Source of the DNA: Thermoplasmata archaeon
GTDB taxonomy: Archaea > Thermoplasmatota > Thermoplasmata > Lutacidiplasmatales > UBA184
Assembly (NCBI GenBank): GCA_022749905.1
Contig: JAKIWU010000039.1
Span: forward strand, 1-10,267
DNA: 10,267 nt
Direction: 5' to 3'
The notes beneath the pieces were generated by a model, which saw only the letters and a list, made by a program, of their open reading frames with translations, made no database searches and was not told the DNA's origin. This document shows positions 1 to 5,944 of the stretch, piece after piece. Made by a program: the position numbers and the translations under genes. The first letter of the stretch is position 1; each line of letters starts with the position of its first letter.

Positions 1-290
1 AAACCTCGCGGCTGCTCGCCTATTACGCCCTGACGGCCGTCCAGGACGACAAGCGCAGCGCGCGCGCCTGCGCCGCGGCCCTCACCTACGCGAGCGAGGC
101 TTCGACCCGGGTGGCGCTCGACGCCATTCAGATCCACGGTGGCTACGGCTACATCCGCGACTACCCCGTGGAACGCCTCGCGCGGGACGCGAAGCTGCTC
201 GAGATCGGCGCGGGAACCTCCGAGATCCGCAGGCTCCTGGTCGCGCGCGATCTCCTCGGCCCCGAATTTGACTCCACTCGGACCGGCTGA
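1..290 (+). CDS. Acyl-CoA dehydrogenase, C-terminal part (5' end outside window)
   Basis: The frame opens at base 3 and runs to TGA at 288-290, giving about 95 residues of the C-terminal helical domain of an FAD-dependent acyl-CoA dehydrogenase, which oxidises acyl-CoA to trans-2-enoyl-CoA and passes electrons to an electron-transfer flavoprotein. The family signature is plain: QIHGGYGYIRDYPVER, then RDAKLLEIGAGTSEIRRLL. In medium- and short-chain enzymes the catalytic glutamate sits in the YEGT stretch; here that stretch reads GAGT, so alanine replaces it. The same IGAGTSE pattern occurs in isovaleryl-CoA dehydrogenase-like members, where the catalytic Glu is on an earlier helix, outside this window. 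Family assignment is firm; substrate class is inference. Confidence 0.93.
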   Translation, partial: TSRLLAYYALTAVQDDKRSARACAAALTYASEASTRVALDAIQIHGGYGYIRDYPVERLARDAKLLEIGAGTSEIRRLLVARDLLGPEFDSTRTG

Positions 291-512
291 ACCGCGCGCT
301 GTGCCGTGCCCTGCGGCCGCCCCTCGGGAGATGCCGAACGCCGGTCGTTGGACGTCGTTCCCTCCCACGTGGGTGGCGTTCCGTGGTCTCGCCCCACGAT
401 CGCTGGGAGGTGCGCTGGTCGCCCTTCCGGTCGGGAGGAATCCCGCTCCGTCCCCGGATGGTCCCGCCCATCCAAGGAAGACTTATAGGACCGCCTCCGC
501 CAATGCAGGTCG
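291..512. other. Intergenic region between acyl-CoA dehydrogenase and coiled-coil gene
   Basis: Non-coding spacer of 222 bases. The only element I can support is the TATA-like sequence near its right end. A 10-bp palindrome CCCACGTGGG lies at 364-373, far from the promoter and without a known role. No RNA gene or terminator was seen. Confidence 0.5.
481..490 (+). promoter_or_regulatory. TATA-like promoter element for the coiled-coil/PPS unit
   Basis: ACTTATAGGA is the only AT-rich patch in a GC-rich spacer. Its centre is about 27 bases before the ATG at 513, the usual archaeal TATA-to-start-site distance, which implies a leaderless or nearly leaderless mRNA starting at about 511-513. Confidence 0.6.
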
Positions 513-1280
513 ATGAGCGGCCGCCCGCCGGGCCAGACAGGCCCCCCGGCCCTGCGGCTTGAGATCCTCAAAGAACTCCAGCTCCTCATCGACAACAAGG
601 AGGCGCGCGAGCGGCTCGACCGCGGGCCCCTCGCGGAGACCAAGGGACGGGAGCACTGGGTGCTCCATCTCCTTCTCCGCGCCCAGGAATCTGGGCGCAC
701 CCACACCGATCAGCTCGTCACCGCGGCGTTCGCGAACCTCACGGCCCGGGTCCAGGCGCTGGACGATCGGGTGAGCGCGCTCTCCGAGCACGAGGGCACC
801 ACCCGCGCCGATCTCCTCGGCCGTCTCGACGGGCTCTCGACGACCCTGACGAAGCAGATGAGCTCGGGGTTCGAGGCCGGCACCACGCGGATCGCCGATG
901 TCGTCTCGGAGCGAGTCCAGACCGACTTCGACAGCCGATGGCACCCCGTGAGCGAGTCGATCGAGCGGTTCGCTCAGGGCTCGAAGCAGATGCTCAAGGA
1001 CGTTTCGGACACCTACAAGGTCGCCACGCAGACCCGACTCCTCCTGAACGAGAACGCGCGACGGATCTCCGACCTCGGTCGGGACATCGTCGCGCTCGAG
1101 GACAGTCTGAAGCTCGTGATCCAGCGCGCCATGGAGGAGGGCCTCGCCCCCCTCGAAGCGCGGGTCGCACAGCTCGAGACGGTGGCTGGCGTGAGCCCCC
1201 CGGTCCCCGCGGTGAACCATTCTCCGGCCGAAACGCCCGAGCCGGAAAAGCCCGCAGAACCTCCGCACTCGGACGCCTGA
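513..1280 (+). CDS. Unknown soluble coiled-coil protein (255 aa)
   Basis: I do not recognise the family. The protein has no signal peptide or membrane segment. Residues 15-60 are a charged helical N-terminal part. Residues about 65-225 are almost entirely helical with heptad-like spacing of Leu, Val and Ile, including an AALTARVQALDDRVSAL-like stretch near residue 72 and a second coil near 185-225. The last 30 residues are a low-complexity Pro/Glu/Ala tail. This is the layout of a structural or scaffold coiled coil. The ATG at 513 fits the TATA element as a leaderless start. The stop lies 12 bases before the PPS start, so the two genes are probably cotranscribed. No enzymatic motif is visible, and the link to coenzyme A synthesis is positional only. 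Confidence 0.85.
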   Translation: MSGRPPGQTGPPALRLEILKELQLLIDNKEARERLDRGPLAETKGREHWVLHLLLRAQESGRTHTDQLVTAAFANLTARVQALDDRVSALSEHEGTTRADLLGRLDGLSTTLTKQMSSGFEAGTTRIADVVSERVQTDFDSRWHPVSESIERFAQGSKQMLKDVSDTYKVATQTRLLLNENARRISDLGRDIVALEDSLKLVIQRAMEEGLAPLEARVAQLETVAGVSPPVPAVNHSPAETPEPEKPAEPPHSDA

Positions 1281-1292
1281 ACGCGCCTCCCG

Positions 1293-2120
1293 ATGACCCG
1301 CCTGTCCCCGCGTCATCCGCGGTACGGGAGCCTCCAAACCCGGGCGCTCCTTGCCGAAGCGGTGCGAACGGGGCTCGCGGTCCCCGAGGGTCTCATCGCC
1401 CATGGGCGAGCCGAGGCGTTTGACTACTTCCTCGGCGAGCGAACCATTCCCTCCGCCCGGCGCGCGGAGCGCGTCGCGGCTCGATGGCTCGCCGCCGCCA
1501 AGCTCCCCGTAGTCTCCGTAAATGGGAACGTGGCGGCCCTCGCACCCCATGAGGTCGCACGACTTGCCCGGGCCCTCCCTCGGCTGAAGGTCGAGGTGAA
1601 CCTCTTCCATCGGACGGAGGCCAGGGTGACCCGCATCGCGAGGATCCTTCGACGGGCAGGGGTCCGGGAGGTCTTCGGCCTTCGCCCGACTGCGCGGATC
1701 CCCGCCCTCCCGTCGGATCGAGCCAAGGTCGATCGGCGCGGGATCTGGCGCGCCGACGTCTGCCTGGTTCCTCTGGAGGACGGGGACAGGGCGGGGGCGC
1801 TCCGCCGCATGGGAAAACGCGTCATCGCGATCGACCTCAATCCGTTCTCCCGAACGTCGAGGAGCGCCAACCTGCCCATCGTTGATGAACTCCGGCGAGC
1901 CCTCGGGCACATTGCGGACGATCTCGAGGCAGGCAGCGCCCGGGGAACTCCACGCAGGGATCGAAGCTTCGCCGCGGCCGGCGCGCTCGAGGACGCGCGA
2001 CGGGCTATGGGGCGGCGGCTCGGTCGTGCGATGGTGCGACGCCGTCGGACTCGAAGGTCGATGCGATCTTCGACGCCACGCGCTCGAGGAATCGGGCGTC
2101 GGAACGGTCGAACGCGTTGA
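1293..2120 (+). CDS. 4-phosphopantoate--beta-alanine ligase (archaeal phosphopantothenate synthetase)
   Basis: This is the archaeal PPS (DUF137 / COG1701 type), which joins 4-phosphopantoate to beta-alanine with ATP to form 4'-phosphopantothenate, the archaeal route to coenzyme A. Family landmarks appear in order: SPRHPRYGSL near the N-terminus, LIAHGRAEAFDYFLGERT (34-51), VSVNGN (74-79), KVEVNLFHRTEARV (99-112), LEDGDR (161-166) and AIDLNPFSRTS (179-189). The body matches the family to about residue 245. The remaining 30 residues are Arg/Ser-rich and coincide with the antisense of the convergent GAF-like gene, so they look like a read-through tail. The family is usually about 250-265 aa; this one is 275. 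No Shine-Dalgarno is visible; the gene probably shares the promoter of the upstream coiled-coil gene. Confidence 0.93.
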   Translation: MTRLSPRHPRYGSLQTRALLAEAVRTGLAVPEGLIAHGRAEAFDYFLGERTIPSARRAERVAARWLAAAKLPVVSVNGNVAALAPHEVARLARALPRLKVEVNLFHRTEARVTRIARILRRAGVREVFGLRPTARIPALPSDRAKVDRRGIWRADVCLVPLEDGDRAGALRRMGKRVIAIDLNPFSRTSRSANLPIVDELRRALGHIADDLEAGSARGTPRRDRSFAAAGALEDARRAMGRRLGRAMVRRRRTRRSMRSSTPRARGIGRRNGRTR

Positions 2121-2493
2121 CGACCACGCCGACAACCTCGATCCGTCCCCTCGAGCCGTCCCCGCCCGCGAAGAGCGCGTTCATCCTCGCGGGGTAGCGT
2201 CCCGACCCTCCGCCCTCTCCCGGCACCGTCGGATCGATCGCGACGCGGCCGACGATCGTGGCCGGTGCTGGCGCGGTGTCGGGGAGCTCCGCGGGCGGTT
2301 CGGAGTCTCCGTTCCAGGAGTCGATCTGCCAGACTCCAGCCGGGCGACGATAGACGGCGACGCGACGGAAATGGGCAAACTCGTGCACGAGGAACCGGCA
2401 GACCTCCGCCCTCCCGTCGCGCCCGGAGAGTCGCCCGAGCACGGCGTCGATCTGGAGGAGGGCCGGCGTTTCTTGCCGCGAAGGGAGCGTCAC
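2005..2493 (-). CDS. GAF-like sensory domain protein (162 aa)
   Basis: Reading leftward from GTG at 2493 to TAG at 2007-2005. The protein resembles a single GAF domain: an N-terminal helix (LLQIDAVLGRL), a helix and strand (RFLVHEFAHFRRVAVYRR), a strand with WQIDSWNGD, a VGRVA turn, then central strands and a final helix (FDRSDARFLERVASKIAST). GAF domains bind small ligands or serve as dimeric sensor modules; I see nothing fixing a ligand, and no output domain is attached. The frame stays open further upstream, but that part overlaps the tRNA and reads as proline/arginine shadow, so I choose the GTG 23 bases beyond the tRNA end; a GTG at about 2442 is an alternative. No TATA element precedes it, so it may be cotranscribed with tRNA-Ser. 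Its 3' end overlaps the convergent PPS gene by 116 bases. Confidence 0.72.
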   Translation of the reverse strand: MTLPSRQETPALLQIDAVLGRLSGRDGRAEVCRFLVHEFAHFRRVAVYRRPAGVWQIDSWNGDSEPPAELPDTAPAPATIVGRVAIDPTVPGEGGGSGRYPARMNALFAGGDGSRGRIEVVGVVVNAFDRSDARFLERVASKIASTFESDGVAPSHDRAAAP

Positions 2494-2515
2494 GGATCCG
2501 TGGGGGGGTGGGCAG

Positions 2516-2633
2516 CGCCGAGGGGGAGAATCTCCGCCGGGCCGGAACGGCCGACTCCGGCGTTTGAACTCCCGAGGCGTATTCCGCCACGAGCTTTCCA
2601 GACTCGCGCCGTACCGGACTGAGCCACCTCGGC
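2516..2633 (-). tRNA. tRNA-Ser(GGA) with T-loop intron
   Basis: On the minus strand the acceptor strands GCCGAGG (2633-2627) and CCTCGGC (2523-2517) pair fully, followed by discriminator G (2516), typical of serine. The D-arm contains CCGGTA. The anticodon stem CGAGT/GCTCG encloses loop CTGGAAA, giving anticodon GGA. A long variable arm GGCG-GAATA-CGCC marks a class II tRNA. The T-stem strand GGGAG (2573-2569) pairs with CTCCC (2528-2524), but they are separated by TTCAAA, 33 extra bases and one T. Removing 2562-2530 leaves loop TTCAAAT and an 85-nt tRNA with all stems paired. CCA is not encoded. Serine codons UCC and UCU would be read. Confidence 0.93.
2530..2562 (-). other. tRNA intron at position 59/60 (T loop), bulge-helix-bulge type
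   Basis: The 33-nt insert starts CGCCGG and has CCGGCG near its 3' end, forming a stem with an internal hairpin (GGCC-GTTCC-GGCC). With cuts AA^C and AT^T, the flanks form two 3-nt bulges (AAC and ATT) around a short helix of TTCA with GGAG, with one A x G mismatch, bordered by the T-stem. This is a relaxed version of the archaeal splicing-endonuclease substrate. The exact cut could shift by one or two bases. Confidence 0.85.
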
Positions 2634-2661
2634 ACGCCCGCCGTCGACGAAAGACCGACCG

Positions 2662-2672
2662 CGATAAGGTTG
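2662..2672 (-). promoter_or_regulatory. TATA-like promoter element for tRNA-Ser
   Basis: On the minus strand AACCTTATCG lies about 33 bases before the mature tRNA 5' end. A start site about 26 bases downstream would give a 5' leader of about 7 bases. The core resembles the CTTATA element upstream of the gene at 513. Confidence 0.5.
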
Positions 2673-2713
2673 GCGGGATTCCGGCGGGAGGCGCCCCGGA
2701 GAATGTGGGAGGG

Positions 2714-2950
2714 CTAGGGGGTGGGAGCCGACCAGCCGCACCGACCGCAGGACGCGCTCGCCTCGATCGCCATTTCTTGCCCACACTCCGGACACGGGAT
2801 CCTCTCGAGCCCGAGCAGCGAGCGGCAGTCGAAGCAGCATCCGTCGCGGTGATCGTCGGGGAGAACGACGAGGTTCTTGCCGCAGAACAGGCAGCGCTGG
2901 TACCGGTCTTCGACGGAGGAAAACGAGCGGTGGTCCGTGGCGGAAAGCAT
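2714..2950 (-). CDS. Small double zinc-ribbon protein (78 aa)
   Basis: A short protein dominated by paired cysteines: C20-x2-C23 with C39-x2-C42 (a further Cys at 38), then C53-x2-C56 with C68-x2-C71. Each set of four fits one structural zinc site, so this is probably two zinc ribbons in tandem, the second being CPECGQEM...CGRCGW. Such small archaeal proteins often contact nucleic acids or larger complexes, but nothing here shows a partner. The ATG at 2950 is about 29 bases from a TATA-like element, so the mRNA is probably leaderless. It ends 80 bases before the tRNA-Ser 5' end, and the tRNA has its own TATA, so the two are likely transcribed separately. Confidence 0.82.
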   Translation of the reverse strand: MLSATDHRSFSSVEDRYQRCLFCGKNLVVLPDDHRDGCCFDCRSLLGLERIPCPECGQEMAIEASASCGRCGWSAPTP

Positions 2951-2974
2951 TCGAGCCGCGCGAGCAGCGCGCCG

Positions 2975-2986
2975 CTACATAATGGC
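2975..2986 (-). promoter_or_regulatory. TATA-like promoter element for zinc-ribbon gene
   Basis: On the minus strand GCCATTATGTAG is an AT-rich island centred about 29 bases before the ATG at 2950, implying a start site at or next to the start codon. Confidence 0.55.
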
Positions 2987-3021
2987 TATGTCGTTTCGAG
3001 TTCCACGTGCGTCCGGACCTC

Positions 3022-3041
3022 GGTTCCGAGCGCGCGGAACC
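3022..3041 (-). terminator. Stem-loop beyond the ABC permease gene
   Basis: GGTTCCG (3022-3028) and CGGAACC (3035-3041) form a perfect 7-bp stem with a 6-base loop, 13 bases past the permease stop codon. No T-run follows on the minus strand, so it may be a 3'-end structure rather than a classical terminator. Confidence 0.35.
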
Positions 3042-3054
3042 CGCGGGAACGCGC

Positions 3055-3804
3055 TCAGGTCTCGCGCCATTGCGCCTTCAGCGCCGCGATTCCGATCAGG
3101 ACGATCGTGAACGAGATGAGAACGCCCCAGTCGGTGGCGATCGCGCGGATCGAGAGCGATTCGAGACCGAACGCATTCCGCATGAGGTCGGCTGCATACG
3201 TCGTCGGGGAGAGATACGCGAACGGTTGCAGATTGGCGGGCAGGAAGGAGACCGGATAGTAGACCGGTGGCACAACGGAGAGTCCGAGCGAGACGAGGGT
3301 CGAGAAGATGAACGTCTCCCGGACGTCGGCGAAGTACGTGGCCATCGTGAAGCCGAGCCCGGAGGCGAACGCCCACACGAGGAGGAGGATCGCGATCGCA
3401 CTCCCGACCGAGAAGGGGGTGACGGGCGCGTAATGGAGCCAGAGCACCGCGAACACCACGATCCCCGGGAGGGAATACACGAGCTCCGAGAGCGCCATTC
3501 CCGCCACGTAGACCGGCGCTTCCACGGGGGAGGCTACGAGCAGGTCCTGGAGCTTCAAGTCCTGACGATAGTGCGACATGTCCGTCTGCAGCGAGGTCCC
3601 GATCGACACCATCGTGAGGACCATCCCACCCGCGACCGAGGTGAGGAAGAGCTTGCCTCCGGAGGCGATCGTGACGAAGAAGAGGAAGGAGAGCGGGGAG
3701 GCGAGGACCCCGAGAAGGTAGAGGGGCTGGGTGCGCATCGGGACGATCCCGTTCATGTAGGCGAGCGTGAGGAGCGTCTGGATCCGCCTTCGGACTCCCG
3801 CCAT
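3055..3804 (-). CDS. ABC-2 type transporter permease (249 aa)
   Basis: A polytopic membrane protein with about six hydrophobic segments, at roughly residues 25-48, 53-70, 100-125, 133-160, 165-190 and 222-243. This is the length and layout of the ABC-2 permease family, whose members pair with a separate ATPase to export drugs, lipids, polysaccharides or other substrates. The short amphipathic N-terminal stretch (RRRIQTLLTLAYMNGI) and the late SFLPANLQPFAYLSPTTYAADLMR region, ahead of the last membrane helix, are typical. The ATG at 3804 lies 5 bases after the stop of the ATPase gene, which suggests translational coupling. Two such subunits would form the pore with two ATPases. The substrate cannot be read from the sequence. 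Confidence 0.92.
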   Translation of the reverse strand: MAGVRRRIQTLLTLAYMNGIVPMRTQPLYLLGVLASPLSFLFFVTIASGGKLFLTSVAGGMVLTMVSIGTSLQTDMSHYRQDLKLQDLLVASPVEAPVYVAGMALSELVYSLPGIVVFAVLWLHYAPVTPFSVGSAIAILLLVWAFASGLGFTMATYFADVRETFIFSTLVSLGLSVVPPVYYPVSFLPANLQPFAYLSPTTYAADLMRNAFGLESLSIRAIATDWGVLISFTIVLIGIAALKAQWRET

Positions 3805-3809
3805 CCGCG

Positions 3810-4790
3810 CTACGCCTCCGTCTCGGCGTCCATCCCGTCATCGAGGGGCCGACCGACGATCTGCAGGAAAATGTCCTCGAGGCTCACCGGCCCGAGCGCG
3901 ACCCTCGCGCCGCGGCTCAGGGCCGCCATCGCGAGTTCGCGCGCGTCCTTCTCGCGCGCGAAGACGAGAAAGCCCCCGTCGAACGCGCTCACCTCGCCGA
4001 ACGGCTCGAGCTCGGATCGGACGAAGCCCCCCTGCACCGAGACCCGGTACGGGAGCCGGACCCGGTCCCGGATCTCGGTCGGCGTTCCTTCGACCTTGAC
4101 CTGACCGGCCTCGATGAGGGCGAGGCGATCGGAGAGCGCCTCCGCCTCGTCGAGGTAATGCGTCGTGAGGAGCACCGTGCGGTGCTCGCGCTTCGCCCGG
4201 CGGATCGCGGCCCAGACCTCGCGCCGAGCGAAGGGGTCGAGCCCCGTCGTGGGCTCATCGAGGAAGATCACGTCGGCGTCGGAGGCGAGCACCATCGCGA
4301 CCATCGCCCGCCTCCGCATGCCACCGGAAAGATGACTCACCAACCGCTTGCGCACCGGAGCGAGGCTCAGCTCTTCGAGGATCGAGTCGGTCCGACGGCG
4401 CGCTTCACGGCGCTCCATCCCCCGCGTCATCAGGTAGAGGAAAATCAGCTCGTCCACGTTCAGGAAGTAGAGGGGCCGGGACTCCTGCGGCACCGCCGCA
4501 ATCGAGAGGCGGATCGTGCTCGCCTCGGTCAGGACATCGTGGCCCAGGACGGTGAGCGATCCCGAGGTGGGGAGGAGCTGGGTGCCTGCGATGCGGACGA
4601 AGGTCGTCTTCCCGGCCCCGTTGCGTCCGATCAGCCCGTAGATCCGATCCCGCGGGATGGTGAGGTTGACCTCGGAGAGCGCGTCGACACCCTTCCGTGC
4701 CGACCCGTACCGCTTCGAGAGGTTGCGCGCGACGATCGCCGCGTCGCCGGGGACCGAGGTCGAACGTGCCGGTGCGGGGGTCGCCTGCAT
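3810..4790 (-). CDS. ABC transporter ATP-binding protein, ABC-2 exporter type (326 aa)
   Basis: Complete ATPase subunit. Walker A is GRNGAGKTT (55-63, K61), the Q-loop Gln is Q102 in VPQES, the signature is LSGGM (154-158), Walker B is VIFLDEP (174-180) with catalytic E179, the D-loop is GLD (183-185) and the switch His is H211 in TTHYLDEAEALSDR. After residue 240 there is a C-terminal domain of the kind common in DrrA/CcmA-like ABC-2 exporters, ending in SLEDIFLQIVG. The protein is cytosolic and energises the permease encoded directly downstream. The ATG at 4790 is 20 bases beyond the purP stop, so it may be cotranscribed with purP; no separate TATA was found in that 20-base gap. The substrate is unknown. 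Confidence 0.95.
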   Translation of the reverse strand: MQATPAPARSTSVPGDAAIVARNLSKRYGSARKGVDALSEVNLTIPRDRIYGLIGRNGAGKTTFVRIAGTQLLPTSGSLTVLGHDVLTEASTIRLSIAAVPQESRPLYFLNVDELIFLYLMTRGMERREARRRTDSILEELSLAPVRKRLVSHLSGGMRRRAMVAMVLASDADVIFLDEPTTGLDPFARREVWAAIRRAKREHRTVLLTTHYLDEAEALSDRLALIEAGQVKVEGTPTEIRDRVRLPYRVSVQGGFVRSELEPFGEVSAFDGGFLVFAREKDARELAMAALSRGARVALGPVSLEDIFLQIVGRPLDDGMDAETEA

Positions 4791-4810
4791 GGGTTCTCGA
4801 CGGCGCTGGA

Positions 4811-5878
4811 TCAGGAGACGACCTCGCGCAATCGTCCGGCGGCCCGCGCCTCCTTGACCTCGAGGGCGATCCGACGGCCCATCGAGAGGTCGGGGCGGAC
4901 GAGGTCCGAGTAGCTCGACCCGGAAACGAAGAGATTCGTCCCTGCCACGATGCGCGTGGAGATCTCGAACACCTTGAACACGAGATCCTCGGTCATGATC
5001 CCCTCGACGCAGAACGGCCCGACCATACCGCCAAAGAGCTCGATGGAACGCTCGACGATCCGGGCCCCGACGTCGAACACCTGGGGTAGGAGCGATTCCC
5101 GGAGGACGACCGGCACGTTTCCCGTCACCACGAACGTCGGCCGGATCCCGGCGTTGAGGAGCTGCTCCTGGGCCCCCAGCTTGTAGTGCTCGTCGATGTT
5201 CGCCTCGTCGCGACGGTCCATCCCGAGGAGCTCGAGGGACCCGCGCCCGACGCGGTAGCCGCGGTCGGAAATGGGCGAGTAGAAGAAGTGCACGTAGTAC
5301 CGCGTGCCGAGGACGTACTCCTGGATGACGTGGGGCCCGGTGGGCTTGAACCCCTCGAGGGCTTTGCGATTCTTGGCGAGGAAGAAGCCCTTGCCTCCCT
5401 TCGCCCCGTAATACTTCACGATCACCGGACCGTCGACCTCGCTCGCCGAGGCGTACCGCTCCGGCATCCGGACCCCTGCGGATTCGAGCCAGACTCGTTC
5501 CTTCTCGCGGTCGGCTTCCCAGCCGATCACCGCGCGGTTCCCGAACACCGGCACGGGGAGCTTCTGAAAGGCGTCCGCCCCGAGGTATTCCACGAACGAG
5601 CCGTGAGGCACGAGGAGTGCGGTCGCGCGGTTGAGCTCGTCCGTGTGGGAGCGGATCTCGGGGATCGTCGGGACGGAAAGGAACTGGTCAGGCCGACCGA
5701 GTGGGAACGCGTCGTAGAAGCGCGGCGGAGCGCCCGTGCAGACCCCGAGGGACCGGAACCCCTCCGTCCGTGCACCGTGAAAGATCTGGAGGGAGGAGTG
5801 GGAGCAGAGCGTGGTGATGGTCGGGGCCCGCTCGACGAGAGGCGCAACGAGCGCCGCCGAGCCGAGGTCGATTCCCAT
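4811..5878 (-). CDS. purP: 5-formaminoimidazole-4-carboxamide ribonucleotide synthetase, PurP (355 aa)
   Basis: PurP uses formate and ATP to formylate AICAR to FAICAR, the penultimate step of purine synthesis in archaea, in place of the folate-dependent PurH activity. Landmarks, numbered from the ATG at 5878: CSHSSLQIFHGA (25-36), VPHGSFVEYLG (90-100), VFGNRAVIGWEADRE (111-125), the ATP-grasp loop KYYGAKGGKGFF (155-166), GPFCVEGIM (287-295) and the metal/ATP-site stretch EISTRIVAGTN (305-315). The frame extends four codons upstream to GTG 5890, but a TATA element centred near 5903 puts transcription start at about 5877, which favours the ATG as a leaderless start. The gene precedes the ABC exporter pair by 20 bases. 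Confidence 0.95.
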   Translation of the reverse strand: MGIDLGSAALVAPLVERAPTITTLCSHSSLQIFHGARTEGFRSLGVCTGAPPRFYDAFPLGRPDQFLSVPTIPEIRSHTDELNRATALLVPHGSFVEYLGADAFQKLPVPVFGNRAVIGWEADREKERVWLESAGVRMPERYASASEVDGPVIVKYYGAKGGKGFFLAKNRKALEGFKPTGPHVIQEYVLGTRYYVHFFYSPISDRGYRVGRGSLELLGMDRRDEANIDEHYKLGAQEQLLNAGIRPTFVVTGNVPVVLRESLLPQVFDVGARIVERSIELFGGMVGPFCVEGIMTEDLVFKVFEISTRIVAGTNLFVSGSSYSDLVRPDLSMGRRIALEVKEARAAGRLREVVS

Positions 5879-5898
5879 GCCGACCGACACAAGGTCGG

Positions 5899-5908
5899 GT
5901 ATTAATCG
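5899..5908 (-). promoter_or_regulatory. TATA-like promoter element for purP
   Basis: On the minus strand CGATTAATAC stands out in a GC-rich spacer between the nuclease gene and purP. Its distance to the ATG at 5878 is about 26 bases, which decides the purP start and means purP need not depend on read-through from the nuclease gene. Confidence 0.6.
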
Positions 5909-5944
5909 GTCGCGCGCGCGAATCGGGAAACACGGGCATTCCGG

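Noticed and set aside
483..2135. 550-codon minus-strand open frame
   Set aside because: It lies antisense to the coiled-coil and PPS genes, shows no domain, and is the expected mirror frame of GC-rich coding DNA; PPS on the plus strand has clear family motifs.
3007..4104. 365-codon plus-strand open frame
   Set aside because: Antisense to the ABC permease and ATPase genes; its Arg/Glu/Asp-rich low-complexity translation is a shadow.
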